From Crithidia fasciculata (Eukaryota > Euglenozoa > Kinetoplastea > Trypanosomatida > Trypanosomatidae), in the NCBI GenBank assembly GCA_000331325.2, contig CM003427.1, positions 958,501-1,022,500 of the forward strand: 64,000 bases of DNA. Reading direction: 5' to 3'. The translations under genes were made by a program, and so were the position numbers. Positions 44,701-55,834 of the stretch are shown here, in pieces (position 1 is the stretch's first letter; every line of letters starts with the position of its first letter). The notes beneath the pieces were generated by a model, which saw nothing but the letters and a program-made list of their open reading frames with translations, was not told where the DNA came from and ran no database searches.

Positions 44701-46001
44701 TCGAGGTGGTGACGCAGCCTTCTTACGGCCCCCCTGCGTCTGCCGTGGAGGTGCTGCCCCCGCGCTCTGGCGCTCCGGGCCGGCCAGTGGCGGCAACGAC
44801 GGCCACCAGCGCGGTGCAGGTGAGCGCGCCAACAGTGGTGGCGTCGGCCCCGGCCAAGACAACAGGCAGCCGTCCACCAATTGTGGTGCGTACTCGCCGC
44901 TTCGTCCCGCAGTCCGAAGAGGAGGAGGGAGAAAGAGAGACGACGGAGGAGACGGTGGTGGCGGCGGCAGCACCGCAACCGGTTGAGGCAACGCGGCGAC
45001 GTACCGTCTCGGCGTCTGCGTCACGCGCGTCTCCTGCGCCTGAGGCTCCACCTGCTCCGCCGGCCGCTGTTGTTGTTGCTGCTACCTCTGCTCCTGCTGC
45101 GGCAACTCGAGAGGCTGCATTCACCCCTACTCCACCATCAGCTGCTCCTCCGCCGGCGGCCGCGCACAGCGTGAAGGCCGCACCGCCAACGTCTTCTTCC
45201 GCTGCTGAGCCAACCACGCGGCCAGTCGTGCAGGCGACACGGCGGCGGTCCTCTTCCAACTCCGCACCGGCACCCGCAGTCGAGCCGTCGGCGGAGGCAG
45301 CACCCACGCAGGAAGAGGCTCCTGCTCCTCCCGCTCCTGTCGAGTCTGCACGCCCTGCTGCTGTCCAGGCCACACGTCGTGCCCCGCGCTCTTCCCCTCC
45401 ACCGCCTCCTCCCCCGCCCGCAGCGGAGGCAGCCCCCGCACCCGTCCATGGGGTGGTGCAGGCGGTGCGCCGCGAGCCACGTGCCCCGTCCCCGCCGGCC
45501 CCTGCCGCTGCACCCGTCGCGACAACAACCACGTTGACGCCCGCCCTGCCGCTTCCCGCTTCCACAGAGAAGACGGAGACGGTCACCTTGGAGAACGACG
45601 TGGAGGATGCGGTCAGCAAGACGAGCGACGAGGACGCGGCAGCAGAGAGCAGCAAGAAGGACTCGAACGGTGTCAAGGATGCGCACGAGAGCGATGAGGA
45701 GGGGGAGCAGCTGTGGCGTGTGGCGCCGCCCATGGCCAAGTCCGCTGCCGCACCCAAGACGCAGCCCATGACATCCGTCTACGACCGCCTCGCCCCACCA
45801 CCGCTCCCAGTCGACAAGCTCAAGACGCAGCGGCACACCTACAAGAAGAAGTGCGTGCGGCCCCCCAAGCCGGAGGTTCTGAAGGAAGAGGAGTTCGCAT
45901 GCCGGCTGGACGACTCCTCGCCGGAGCCGCTGCAGCCCGTCGTCATTCACAAGAAGCCGAAGACGGTGCACAAGAAGACGGCGAAGTCGAAGAAGCTGTG
46001 A
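41778..46001 (+). CDS. large repeat protein with F-x-P-x-I/V and RLY/RL motifs
   Basis: Encodes 1407 aa starting MMVSTADTGS. I recognise no named domain. The N-terminal half is helical and Arg/Glu/Ala-rich with repeated modules of the form F-x-P-x-(I/V)-(S/T/N) followed by a helix: Phe207, about 259-262 and 314-317 (degenerate), Phe358, Phe403 and Phe506. Short partner motifs of the form (V/I)-(F/Y)-D-R-L occur at 824-828 (FDRLY) and 1335-1338 (YDRL). Residues about 980-1290 are Pro/Ala-rich and carry four V-(E/Q)-A-(T/V)-R-R repeats (1069, 1151, 1196, 1227). A lone CVEC lies near 960. The C-terminus is Lys-rich (TAKSKKL). The same repeat family occurs in the 1110-aa gene at 57387. A cytoskeletal or axonemal role is inference. 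Confidence 0.85.
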   Translation: MMVSTADTGSLLTSRGDDGATAAAMKSPRQVFQERIHSLLAAPMPRCLQSTLQQENTHASRHTYNALHQSLNSSHRSKSASSTPEAATRAAVEVNRSRREVRDQSAMHHDASPSPPLPIYEQLLQKGRLQQEHREELRQAAIEREMRELRPAPRVPPSAAPSTLPPEGQRIEDRLLRRAQERAAQAAEAARQRQQREAEDVAAIATFHPRISAHARATKARYKDVQTDRAAWRAARLEELAQTRRVAEMEELREVQPGPVINRHSARLAAERKARDGLTGLPASEALVLTEHRRRLAQWQAAEAEREARASASPAITHRAAAMHRAGEVGTRLHAESYDAAVRRLQREVAWREASTPFQPEVTTLAAVTAPRYQREGNEATSHRASSALRSRSALRRSSSSSFQPTINAVSAAIAERLPETAMERLCRPVAVHSLSTYADPEKSVDVSAVTPGQRTPRGAAYAPSPSSQLSSAAMASLDAYERRRQARLEALRREQSAQELQECTFQPSVNTRSEAMVAAAGESGKAAQRGPRAVAMRNDEWQQQRERHVETMRQWQEERAAAAELEIDEGDAPFHQSRQVTRLALGDDDAAILAAAGPVRPRDRAASLHVLPPSPTVNAAAAPPSATEREGDGSWQAVQPSGSPLVHDGASGYTSHGATRNGSVTELANGSGNASLSNHRHLERMALPRDARGVPFEPSQPNYGQVLSFAEEEARDRRRAEQRQQAARSPRTPRASVSTPRTTEKPQSLSSTTASRTAPAAAAVAATSSATPTKPRPLSAAQLARLEKLAAPKRQAEPAVEPVHTPYINPTSSLGGSSSGVIFDRLYASQKQQQQPSSPMEATTPRSSPTPRSRYASRHTPVSVASTQSQEMLLQRLSQPKKQAEAHRDASGVVTYNPYGSVKRYYGGTTPITGATAPAPAPVVVRGGNPRIPNVTWDAVDRRALPRAAPAASSAAGNGTACVECGHALPQQTVEVVTQPSYGPPASAVEVLPPRSGAPGRPVAATTATSAVQVSAPTVVASAPAKTTGSRPPIVVRTRRFVPQSEEEEGERETTEETVVAAAAPQPVEATRRRTVSASASRASPAPEAPPAPPAAVVVAATSAPAAATREAAFTPTPPSAAPPPAAAHSVKAAPPTSSSAAEPTTRPVVQATRRRSSSNSAPAPAVEPSAEAAPTQEEAPAPPAPVESARPAAVQATRRAPRSSPPPPPPPPAAEAAPAPVHGVVQAVRREPRAPSPPAPAAAPVATTTTLTPALPLPASTEKTETVTLENDVEDAVSKTSDEDAAAESSKKDSNGVKDAHESDEEGEQLWRVAPPMAKSAAAPKTQPMTSVYDRLAPPPLPVDKLKTQRHTYKKKCVRPPKPEVLKEEEFACRLDDSSPEPLQPVVIHKKPKTVHKKTAKSKKL

Positions 46002-47195
46002 GCGGCGTCGCAGAGGAGCTGCGCCGTTCCAGTGACGCCTGTCTACTCGGTTTCAAGGCTCATACAGGTTGCATCGGCTTGTTGTATGAGTTGCGTCTGG
46101 AGCACGTGGTGGCTGCTGTGCGTAGATGTGCTGGGTTGTCCTCCCGTTGTATGCGGGTCATTGATTTTTTTTCTTCATCTAGAGAGTGTTCCTTTTTTCA
46201 TTGTTCCTTGTTTTTGCCTGTGCCTCTTTTTTTTCTTTTTTTTTTCACTCTTCCGGATTGTGTGCCCAAAACGACCGCGCTCAGCCGCACCTTGTTTTGG
46301 GAGAACAACATCGTTGAGCAACACACAAAAAGAAGAAAAGAAGCGCTGTCTGTTGTTTGCAGTGCTGCGTTGGCGCTCGGTGCGGTGCCGCGGCAACTCG
46401 TGGAAATGTTTAAGAGCGGCAAAAGAACCCGTATCCTTCACCCCTTCCTAGTGTGTTTCTGTGGCGATGCCGGCGGCGCAGTGTCTCGCCTTACTCTCGA
46501 CGCCTTCCATGTGAGTCAGACTCCGGCTTATTTTTCTTCTGAAAAGAAGACGAGAGGCGCCATTGCCCCCTTGTTTTCCTGATTATGAAGTCCATATGGT
46601 CTCCTTATCTTACATCCTTCTCTTTCTCCCTCTTTTGTTGACATTTCTTCTCCTCCTTGTGTGTTTTTTCGTCATCGACACGCCGTTGCTCCCCTCCTTA
46701 GCAAGTTGCAGGCAGCGAAACCAAGTGAGAAGAGCGGCACACACCAGCAAAAAACGTGTCTGCTGTCCCCGCCCAACAGGCTTCTTTTTACTTACCAACA
46801 AGCACTTCTTCACCCACCAACATACACTCACACAAAACTATTTTATTTAACGCTCTGGCCCCTTCAACCGCGGTGTAGCGTAAAGAAAAAGAGCACTATT
46901 ACTTTTTTTTTCCATAATTTCCAGTTCTTTTTCACCATACACGCTTCTTTTTTTCCTTTGTGCGTTTAAACTCTCACTGCGTGCTTCACAAACTCAAGCA
47001 CTTGACTAGTGAAGAAGTGCGCTACATTTGTCAGCTTGTGGCTGCGCTCAGAGTTGCCCGTCCACTTTTTTTTTATATCTGCTGTGAGATATTGTAAAGC
47101 GGAGGGCAGTGTGCGTTTGAGGTTCGTACTCTGCGTGTTACTCAGCGCGTCGCCGTGTCTGCCACTCATCATCGTCCTTTCTCGTCCTTACCCAC
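46002..47195. other. intergenic 1.2 kb
   Basis: No supported gene. T-rich from 46.16 kb, with pyrimidine tracts near 46900-46960 and 47060-47075 that could serve the phosphodiesterase gene. Confidence 0.55.
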
Positions 47196-49328
47196 ATGGG
47201 TAGTGGTACATCGAAGGGCACTGCCGGGACAGCTCCCGTAGTGGTCCCCTCGCACAACACCGGCGGCTCGTCAGCCACCTGCACCGTCGAACATAAGCTG
47301 CCGCTCTACCCCTCCAGCAATGACCGCAACGAGGACGTGGGCTACGCCGATCAGGAGCCCCCCGCCGCTTTAGTCACCGCCCACGCCGCCCCGCTGCCGG
47401 CGGCACCAGCGGAAGGGGCGAAGCTGCTTGGGAAGGAGAAGTACGTGAAGGAGTACGGCGCGCTCGCGATGGACGACCGCGTCAAGTCGAACACGATCGG
47501 CACCCTCTTTCTCTTCTGTGCCGCACAGACAGAGAACACCGTCTTCTCCTACCGCGAGGCCGCCACCGGCTCCGTTTATGCCCGCTCCTACACAGACGCG
47601 GAGCTCGGCGAGGCGAAGCAGGCGGCAAAGGTCGGCTTCTCGTGGGCCCCCTTCTTCAAGTCCCTCGCCACGGCCATGATCAAGTCCAAGGCCACGGTCA
47701 CCACCGTCACGCCCACCCGCAAGGACGCCACCTTCCTCATCGTTAATAGCAAAGACGTCTCCCGCACGTACACCTTCGCGCTGTCGATGGAGCTCGTCTC
47801 GAGCGGCGCGGCGCCGAAGGCCAAGGCAGTTTTCGACTACGCCTTGTATCCCCTCACGCGCGCCATGCAGTACAACCGCAGCCGCATCGCCCTCACCGAG
47901 CGCGAAGGCTGCGCGGCAAAGGTGGAGTGCGAGACGGCGGTGGTGGCGGCGTCGGTGAAGGCGCACAACGAGCACATGGAGAAGCTGCTGCCCACCGTGC
48001 GGCCACTGCGCGAGGAGTCGGCGCTGCAGTCGCAGAACGCGATGCTGGAGGGGCGCGAGGTGCGCAACCTCGAGCGGCGCCTGAAGGTGCGGGAGGAGGA
48101 CACGGTGGTGAAGCACCCGCTGGACCAGCTCTACGACGAGGGCGGCGCGCAGCCCTTCCAGCACACCATCTGGTCGGTGGAGCACATCCCCCAGGAGGAG
48201 GAGCCGGACGAGGTGCTGTCGGCGTGCATTCGCGCTGCCTTCCCGCTGGGGCCGGATATGAAGCTGAGCGACATCTCCCGTGTGCTGCAGCGTCCCGAGA
48301 TTCAGCGGCAGGTGGAGGCGAGCGGCAACCAGAAGGTGATTTTAGAGGCTTTTGAGATTTTTAAAGGCGTCGACCGCTGGGACTACGACACGATCCAGCT
48401 GGAGATCATCACCGACGGCAACGCCCTCTTCTACACCACCTATCTCCTCCTCTACAAGCTAGACCTCGTCCGCTACTTCAACCTTGACGACGCGACCGTG
48501 CGGCGCTTCCTTGTAGCCGTGCAGAGCGCCTACCACCCCAACCCGTACCACAACGCGATGCACGGTGCCGATGTGACGCAGATCAACTACTACATTATGA
48601 TGGTGGCGGGACTCGCAACCAAGTGCCACCTCAGCAAGGAGGAGATCTTCGCCGGTATCATCGCTGGCGCCATCCACGACTTCGACCACCCCGGCATGAA
48701 CAACAACTTTCACTCCCGCACCGGTGCGTACCTCGCCACGCTGTACAACGACCGGTCGATCCTCGAGAACCACCACCTCGCCTGCACCTTCGAGCTCGTC
48801 CGCAACCCACGGTACAACATCTTCGCCACCCTCACCGATGAGCAGCGCCTCACGGTGCGGGAGACGATGATCGAGATGGTGCTCGCCACCGACATGGGCA
48901 ACCACGCCAAGATCTTCAAAAACTTCCAGGTGCGCATGTCGGAAGCCAGCGACTGGTTCTCCAAGAAGGACGACGTCCGCCTCGCGCTCTCCATGTCAAT
49001 CAAGATGGCTGATATCTCGAATTGTGCGCGGCCGAACCACATCTATGCCGAGTGGGCCAAGAACATCTCGAGGGAGTTCTACCTGCAAGGCGATGCCGAG
49101 CGCAAGCTGAAGCTGTCTGTCTCACCCTTTATGGACCGCACCAAGGAGACCGAGGAGTTCCCCAAGGGCCAGATCTCCTTCATGATGTACATTGTGCAGC
49201 CGATGGTCGAGGCCATCTCTGCCCTCCTGCCTTCTATGAACTTTGCGATTGGGCTGTGCTCCGATAACAAGGAGTACTGGCGGCGCATTACTGAGGAGCA
49301 GTCAGGAATGGCGTCTCCCTCGCCGTAG
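47196..49328 (+). CDS. class I cyclic nucleotide phosphodiesterase
   Basis: Encodes 710 aa. The catalytic domain is in the C-terminal third: YHNAMHGADV (His452, His456) and AIHDFDHPGMNN (His494-Asp495) give the metal-binding HD pattern, and KMADISNCARP carries the downstream metal Asp near 606. This is the class I PDE fold that hydrolyses cAMP in trypanosomatids. No GAF or FYVE domain is visible, so it is more like the A or D type than the flagellar B type or FYVE-bearing C type (family knowledge; assignment tentative). The first residues MGSGTSKGT fit an N-myristoylation signal. Residues 200-320 form a charged helical linker. Almost every codon in the linker ends in G or C (39 of 40 in one stretch I counted). 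Confidence 0.93.
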   Translation: MGSGTSKGTAGTAPVVVPSHNTGGSSATCTVEHKLPLYPSSNDRNEDVGYADQEPPAALVTAHAAPLPAAPAEGAKLLGKEKYVKEYGALAMDDRVKSNTIGTLFLFCAAQTENTVFSYREAATGSVYARSYTDAELGEAKQAAKVGFSWAPFFKSLATAMIKSKATVTTVTPTRKDATFLIVNSKDVSRTYTFALSMELVSSGAAPKAKAVFDYALYPLTRAMQYNRSRIALTEREGCAAKVECETAVVAASVKAHNEHMEKLLPTVRPLREESALQSQNAMLEGREVRNLERRLKVREEDTVVKHPLDQLYDEGGAQPFQHTIWSVEHIPQEEEPDEVLSACIRAAFPLGPDMKLSDISRVLQRPEIQRQVEASGNQKVILEAFEIFKGVDRWDYDTIQLEIITDGNALFYTTYLLLYKLDLVRYFNLDDATVRRFLVAVQSAYHPNPYHNAMHGADVTQINYYIMMVAGLATKCHLSKEEIFAGIIAGAIHDFDHPGMNNNFHSRTGAYLATLYNDRSILENHHLACTFELVRNPRYNIFATLTDEQRLTVRETMIEMVLATDMGNHAKIFKNFQVRMSEASDWFSKKDDVRLALSMSIKMADISNCARPNHIYAEWAKNISREFYLQGDAERKLKLSVSPFMDRTKETEEFPKGQISFMMYIVQPMVEAISALLPSMNFAIGLCSDNKEYWRRITEEQSGMASPSP

Positions 49329-52300
49329 ACGTGCGCAAAAGAGAAAGGTAGTTGGTGCAACGTCTTCCAGTAGGAGGGAGAGGGAAGCACTGCGGCTGGC
49401 GCGCAGGAGAAGGACAGGGCGTGTTCTGGTTGAGGAATGGAGCCGCGACAGACCGTTGTCTCACCGTCTTCTCCTGTGTGCTCTCTGCTCCGTAAGCTAT
49501 TACTTGTAACTTAGTTGTTCAGCTTTTTTAAAAGTTTACTCTTTGGTCCTTCGCATGGCCTCCATGTGAGAACCTATCGCCCGTTCCTCTGCCCACCGCA
49601 TCCCTCACCCTTGTATCCAGAGTCTCGCTATGAAGCAGGTACCGGGGTCCCAACACTGCATACACGTTGTTGAGCCTTGCGGGGTTAAGTAACAGAGCGG
49701 TGACGGCGGGCATGGGGGAAGTGTTTTGGGCTTTTCTCTTGTTTTTGTCTTCTTTCTGCTTGCAGTGCTTTCAATGTGTCTGGAGTTGACGAGTCTCTGC
49801 CCCTGCCCGCTGAAAAAAAAAAAAACAGAGAGAAAAAAAGGGGTGTGTGGTTGGATTGCGTGTTTAGTGGAAGGGTAACGCGCAGAGGACACAGACAGCC
49901 GCACTTTGGAAAGCGGCATACAAACACTACACGGTAATCTTCGTCCTTTATGTAAATCGAAGCAGCAGCTTGGTTTTGTCTTTTTTATTATCATTGCTCC
50001 GTTGTTCATTCTTTTTTTTTTCTCTTTGAAGATTACTTGCGAGGTGATAATGAGAAGGGCGATCAGTTCGGGTGAGAGGAAGCGGCATCGGCGTTTGGCG
50101 CATATACCAATGCACGTCTGACGTTGCATCTCTCAGTCCCCCTTTCCCTCTTTGTCTCTATTTATTTTCTTCCTATTCCTGTGAGATGTGCGGGGCACTG
50201 TGTATGTGCGTGTGTGTGCTCCTTTGCGTGTGTCGTGGCCAGATGCCTGAAGGGGAGGGAGCAGAAAGCTCCTGCGACTGTACCAGTACACACACACAGA
50301 TACACACGCATCCGGCAATCTTTCAATTGCTTGTTTTTCTCCCCTTTTTTTTCTCCTCTTCGCTGGTCCCTTACTTTTCCTTTTCCCCTTTTTGTCATTC
50401 AACTTTTTTTTTTGTACATTACCCTCCAGCCACACAAACGTGTTTATCCTTTCCTCTTTCGTATCTCTCTCACTTCTTCCTGCGTTCCTTCCTTTATTTT
50501 TTTCTTTAAGTTTTGACTTTGGGAAGCTTGACAGCTGCCTCACGGATGTACACCTGCTGCGTACTTTGAACCTTTTTCCATTTTCCCCTCTATTTATTGA
50601 TCACTTTATGATCTTTTTTTTTCTGTGCATTTCTCTTTATCAAGCCTTTTTTGCCGTTGTTTACTTATTTTCTTTTTCTTTCGAAGCCTTCCAACTTATG
50701 TAGGGGCTGCCTCACCAAAACTGTCAAGTAAGTGGCATCCGGCGCGACGCGGCACAGGAAAGCAGCGATGCCCTCTGCCCCGGCGGTGGTGCTCAGCGGG
50801 CACGGCTGCGACGGAAAGCTGGCGGGAGCAGCAAAGCGTGTTTACCTGAGGACGAGGGTGAAAACTTCCTCTCCTTATTACTTCTTGTGTTTCTGTTGTT
50901 CCCCGCTTACTGTTCCAGCGTATAGAAAATGCTTCACATATACACTTAGCGGCTGCGTCTCTCTCCATCCTTATCCTGTGTGCAATCAGGTGCTGTCCGC
51001 GTTGGGCAATGCACAGCGAAGAGTTGAAGCGGGAAACGGAGGACGAGCGGGTGCGGTGTCGTGATGAGTGATCCCTGCGCACTTTTCACAATGCAGTGAC
51101 TTTGCTGCTTTGTTTCTTCCTTTGTTTCTTCTTATTATTTTTGGCTGCGAACAAATCAACGATGTGTTTCTCACTTCAGGAGTGTGGTGCCTGATTTGCC
51201 GCAGCATTCTCTTGCAGCCGTGTCGCTGCTGCACTGCTTCAAAGCGTGGCTGAGGAAGCAATCGAGCGTGTTGTGTTTTTTCATTATGTTTTTTGTTGCT
51301 TCACCATGTACAGCTGTGTTGGCCTTTAACTGCTCCCCGTCTCTTCTTTTTTTCCTCTTTCTTTTTCCTATTGACATCCCCTGTCCCGCATTGTTCTACT
51401 TAGACGTAAGACACGGCGACAATGCATTTATGGTGACGATCGAGGTCACAGTGGAACGCTTTGTTTTTTATATTCCTCTTTGCTCCCTCTTTTTTTTTTT
51501 CGTGGTTTTTAAATGCGTTTTTGTTCTGCTTTCTTCTTCCACAATTATGTGTGTTTTTCCTTCGTTCTTTTTTGTCTAAAAGTACGCGTTTTCTTAACCG
51601 TAACTCGAACGGATGTCTGCATTCCCACGTGCATTTTGTTGCCTCTGAATGGTGGGCGATCAGACCGCTTATGTTCTTGTTCTCGGAAGCTACACGCTGT
51701 GTGATGCGGCGCTTGTACATGCATAAACAATCAACGGTACTTTTTGTTCTTGTAGGTGTTTTCTTTTCTCTCTAATATTCTCTGTTGTCGTTTTTTTTTA
51801 ATGGCTGACGTATCAGATGCCCTTTCTCACTTCTTTTCTTTTCTCCATGTGACGATGTACGCGCGTCTTCAAGTCTGCAGGCGCTATTGCCGTTTAGCCC
51901 CACCAAAAAAGATTAAGGAGCAAAGCACAATATGGTGTCTCTGTGGGGGATAGGAAGGAGGAAGCGGGCCCGTCACTGCTGCTTTCGCGGTGAGGCTATC
52001 AGTCCAGCACACCCTGAAGCGCTGATTCTGGCGGTGCGCTGACGGCTTTTCTTCTCTCCTGTTTGTCAGAGTGCCGCGGCGGTCGCATCAGTACGCTCTT
52101 CGCTCGCCTTTCATGCCGAATAGCAGAGAGCGAGGAATGAGACACGGGGGCGGAGTCACCGCACAATGGTGCAGACAAGAGCCCCCTTTATTTTTTGGGC
52201 TTGTGACGAGGTCGCAAAACGATTAATTACACCACCCGTAGTCTCTCCTACGACAAGAGCAGTACAGTAAATTTTATTCTTGAAACGCGTGCCCCACTCT

Positions 52301-52703
52301 TCACTTTTCGTCGCCTCTTTATTGCTCCGTGAGATTTTCTCCTGCCCCCTTCGTTCGACTGCCCTTCACAAGATCACCACCACTTCTTCACACAAACGCA
52401 TACATACACGCTCTTTCTCTTCCAATACCCCGAACACTTCCTGTGCGGCTATTTTTCTATTTGCAGCTGGTCGACTTGTAGCTTTAATACAAAATTCCTT
52501 TGACTATATTACCTCTGGGGGAAAAAAAAACAAGCGCATTTGCCCCTCTTTTTTTTTTCTTCTTCCTTCGTTCGATCGGAAAGTTTAGTCGCTGACTGGC
52601 ACCAGCGTCAAGAGACGCCAATCGGCAGTGTCGAAATACATCAGACACACACAACCGCGCTCGTTCGTTTTTTCGTACTCACAAAATAACAAGAACAAAA
52701 AAA
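49329..52703. other. gene-free 3.4 kb between PDE and Hsp20 genes
   Basis: The longest gap on the right side, with no convincing gene. Mostly T/C-rich, with T-rich frames that read as hydrophobic nonsense. A short GC-rich island at about 50720-50870 stands out. CA-type and GT-type runs occur near 50.2-50.3 kb. The part before the Hsp20 ATG (52.3-52.6 kb) contains T10 and C/T tracts suitable for trans-splicing. Confidence 0.55.
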
Positions 52704-53180
52704 ATGTCTCGTCGCAACGACAAGGACGGCGACGCGGACGGCTTCCAACGCCCGCAGGACGTCTTTCCCTTCGGCTTTCCTTTCGCCAGCTTCCCGACCC
52801 GGCCAAATATGCTGAACGCCTTCTTCTCCTCTCGCTCTCGCGGCGAGTGGATCCCTGCGGTGGACATCTCAGAGCAGAACGACTCCTACACGCTCATCTC
52901 GGACTTGCCAGAGATGACGAAGGAGGACGTTCGGGTTTACACGGAGAGCTCGACGGCTATCTGCATCTCGGGTGTCCGCCGGCACCTGGAGGAGCAGAGC
53001 GACCGCCCGCTGATCGTCGCCGAGCGCGGAGTCGGCCGCTTCGAGCGCTGCTTTGAGCTGCCCGCCAAGCTGGATGAGGCAGGGGTGCGGGCGAGCTTCA
53101 AAAACGCGCAGCTCGTTGTTACTATTCCGAAGCTGAGCTCCAGCAAGAACGGCGCGTCAAGCTCCATCAAGATTGAGTAG
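52704..53180 (+). CDS. small heat shock protein (Hsp20/alpha-crystallin)
   Basis: Encodes 158 aa starting MSRRNDKDGD. Residues about 1-45 are a variable, Phe/Pro-rich N-terminal arm. The alpha-crystallin domain covers about 50-148: WIPAVDISEQNDSYTL at the start, SDLPEMTKEDVRVYTE, GRFERCFELP and SFKNAQLVVTIPK at the end. Hsp20 proteins hold unfolding proteins in oligomers. The short tail (SSSKNGASSSIKIE) ends with an I-x-I-like KIE rather than a clear IxI anchor. A run of A immediately precedes the ATG. Confidence 0.93.
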   Translation: MSRRNDKDGDADGFQRPQDVFPFGFPFASFPTRPNMLNAFFSSRSRGEWIPAVDISEQNDSYTLISDLPEMTKEDVRVYTESSTAICISGVRRHLEEQSDRPLIVAERGVGRFERCFELPAKLDEAGVRASFKNAQLVVTIPKLSSSKNGASSSIKIE

Positions 53181-54202
53181 CGGTTCGAGGACACCCCATC
53201 TGTGTGCGAACTTGACCGATGCGGCAACAGATGCAGGTGCGCCACGTGCTGTGGTGCCGATTGGGCTTCTGACTGCTTTCGCTCTTGTGTGTCCATATTG
53301 GCACGTTTCCATCCTCGATCGTTGCCGTATTCTTTCTTGTTTTCCTTGTCTCCTGCTTTCCCTCTCGGAGGCAGACAGCATCGTCAGGGTTTTTTTTTTC
53401 CAGACCATTGGTTCTCAACTTTATGGAGCGTATGTCAGACGCGGTCCTGATGGGTGAAGGTGCGTACGTTTGGCGTTTACGCAAAGACCCGCTCGACACG
53501 TTCTACGTATCTTCTCTCTTCGTTTTGCTCTCTTTTACCTTACGGTAGCGTGAGCCATGTGGCCTGCGGTGACCGGTGTGGCGGTCCGCGTGTGGCCCTT
53601 TTTTTTTTTTATTTGTCTTCTTGCGCGCCGTTGTTCCTAATCCCGTTCTCACATCTTTTTACTCTCAGTCGCTCGCGTTTGCCCTGACGACATTTTTATC
53701 CCTCCTTTTTCATATTTTCTCGTCGTTTGCGCTACAACGAAAGAAAAAAAAAAGATTAGCGGAACTTAAGAACGTCAAGAATGCAGCGTGTCGCGGAGAC
53801 AGCCCCATCGCACTTATCTTGTGCTTTCTTCGCTTCTCGTCCAGGTGAGCGAGGGCAAAAGGGGGAAAAAAAGAAAGAAGACGCTGGTTTTCTTCGCCTG
53901 CGCTTGAATTCATGAAGTGCAACGGGTCAAAAGAGGTGCGTTTTCTGCGTGTCACATAGCTTCACTCGAAGAGGGGCATCTTAAGTTTTTCTTGCATCTC
54001 TCCGCGTAGTTCCGCAGTCGCCTTTCATATAAGGCTGCCTAACTGCTCTGCACTGCCTTCCTCCCTCTACTTTCTCTCCCTTCTTTGTCTTCTACCTCTT
54101 TTCCTTTCTTCTTTCTGCTCTGTGCGCGTCACTCAACACACTCGCCATTTCTTCTCTCGCTTATCCGCTGTGTTACACGCCTGCAGGTGTTTATTAGCGA
54201 AG
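53181..54202. other. intergenic 1.0 kb
   Basis: No supported gene. It ends in a very strong polypyrimidine stretch (about 54050-54120) and CTGCAG for the first eL13 gene. Confidence 0.6.
54054..54186 (+). promoter_or_regulatory. polypyrimidine tract and splice acceptor of eL13 copy 1
   Basis: C/T-rich tract (mainly 54054-54120), then CTGCAG with AG at 54185-54186, 16 bases before the ATG at 54203. Confidence 0.55.
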
Positions 54203-54862
54203 ATGCCGAAGGGAAACAACGCGATCCCCCACGTGCACCAGAAGAAGCACTGGAACCCGTGCTCTTCGCAGAAGGGTAACGTGAAGGTGTTCCTGAACCA
54301 GCCGGCTCAGAAGCACCGCCGTCGCCGTCTGCGCCTGGTGAAGGCGAAGAAGGTGTTCCCCCGCCCGCTGAAGGCACTGCGTCCCCAGGTGAACTGCCCG
54401 ACGGTGCGCCACAACATGCAGAAGCGCCTTGGCCGCGGCTTCTCGCCGGCCGAGCTGAAGGCTGCTGGTCTGAACCCCCAGTACGCTTCCACGATCGGCA
54501 TCCGCGTGGACGGCCGCCGCAAGAACAAGTCGGAGGAGGGCATGAACGTAAACGTGCAGCGCCTGAAGACCTACCTGAGCAAGCTTGTGCTGTTCCCGGT
54601 GAACCACAAGAAGGTTCAGAAGGGCGAGGCCTCGGAGGAGGAGGTGAAGGCCGCCACCCAGGACCGCTCCCGCTTCGGCGATGCTGCCGTGGGTGCCGTG
54701 GTGATGCCGGCCCACGAGGCGCCGCGCGCCGTGACGAGCGAGGAGGCGAAGAAGAACGTGTACGCGTTCCTCAAGAAGAACCACTCCGCCACGCGCTTCT
54801 TCGGCTCCCGCAAGGCCCGCGCCGCCCGCAAGGAGGCCGCCAAGGAGGAGAAGTCCAAGTAA
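54203..54862 (+). CDS. RPL13: large-subunit ribosomal protein eL13 (copy 1)
   Basis: Encodes 219 aa from the ATG at 54203 (MPKGNNAIPHVHQKKHW). It matches eL13 along its length: NQPAQKHRRRR, RPLKALRPQVNCPTVRHN, GRGFSPAELKAAGL, NKSEEGMNVNVQRLKTYLSKL. The C-terminus is Lys/Ala-rich. eL13 sits on the surface of the 60S subunit. An upstream in-frame ATG exists but lies before the splice acceptor and would be removed. The coding sequence is identical in protein to the copy at 55835. Third positions are almost all G or C. Confidence 0.96.
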   Translation: MPKGNNAIPHVHQKKHWNPCSSQKGNVKVFLNQPAQKHRRRRLRLVKAKKVFPRPLKALRPQVNCPTVRHNMQKRLGRGFSPAELKAAGLNPQYASTIGIRVDGRRKNKSEEGMNVNVQRLKTYLSKLVLFPVNHKKVQKGEASEEEVKAATQDRSRFGDAAVGAVVMPAHEAPRAVTSEEAKKNVYAFLKKNHSATRFFGSRKARAARKEAAKEEKSK

Positions 54863-55834
54863 GCTCGTTAATGGGACCTCCCATACCACACACACGTGGT
54901 TGCCGCTGCAAAGCGCGCGTTGGCTTTTCTCATAAAGCAGTGCCGCTTCTGCGCCTCCCTTCTTTTTCCTTTCTCTCCGTCGTGTGTATGTGTGTGGCGT
55001 CTACTTGGTGTCTTACTGGTCGTTCCTCAACGCGTCTTTGTACTTCGCTGGACATCCAAACTGTGGACGGAGGCGGTCATCCGCCTTCATTCACTCTTTT
55101 TTTTTCTTTTCCTTTCCACCTTAGTGATTTCACTCAAAAAAAAAACAAACCAAAGAAAAAAAACCCACCTTGCCTTGAACTTGACAAAGGCGAAGCATGA
55201 ATGTTGTGCAGTGCCTGTCTGAGCCAACGTGGTGCTACAGGGTCTCTTCATATGGAGAAGGAGCGTAAGTGCCAGACGGAGCTACTTGCTGTGCTCCTCT
55301 TCAGGTGCTTGCCGTGTTGGCGAAGGGGACAGCAAAGTGGGGGCTTCTTCCAAGAGAAAGGTGATAGGAGGCGGTGGAGGCGAAGACAGGTGGGGAGAAG
55401 AAGTGCAGCTGAAAGACTCGATGTTGCAGCCAGAGGTGCGGATCGCTTTAAAGTGCGCTGCTCATGATAGGCTTGAGTGCGCCGTGTGATGACTCTTATG
55501 CTGGCATCGAGGCAGTGCGCCGCATTCCGTTCTCGTCTCTTGTGTTTTCTGCTCTTCACTGCCTCGCTATGTGCCTTTTAACCTAATAACAAAAGAAGTC
55601 CAAGGGAGAGGTGCTGTAAGAAGCGAGATGCATGTATGTGCTACTTTCTAACCTTCATTCACTACTCTGATCGATTGTCCCATCTCTTTTCGCCTTTCTT
55701 TCTCGTTTTTTACAATCCTGCCGTCTCTCTCGCTGGGTGCGCCGCCTTGCTGCCTTCTCCTGCGCTACAACCACTCTCACCTCTAACTGCGCCTCCCCAC
55801 ATCACTCACGCAGAAATCAGCATAAGTAGCAAAG
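54863..55834. other. intergenic 1.0 kb between eL13 copies
   Basis: No supported gene. T/C-rich with A-rich runs near 55135-55160. The 3' flank differs from that of copy 2 immediately after the stop. It contains the splice acceptor of copy 2 (CACGCAG, AG 55812-55813) after pyrimidine-rich DNA. Confidence 0.6.
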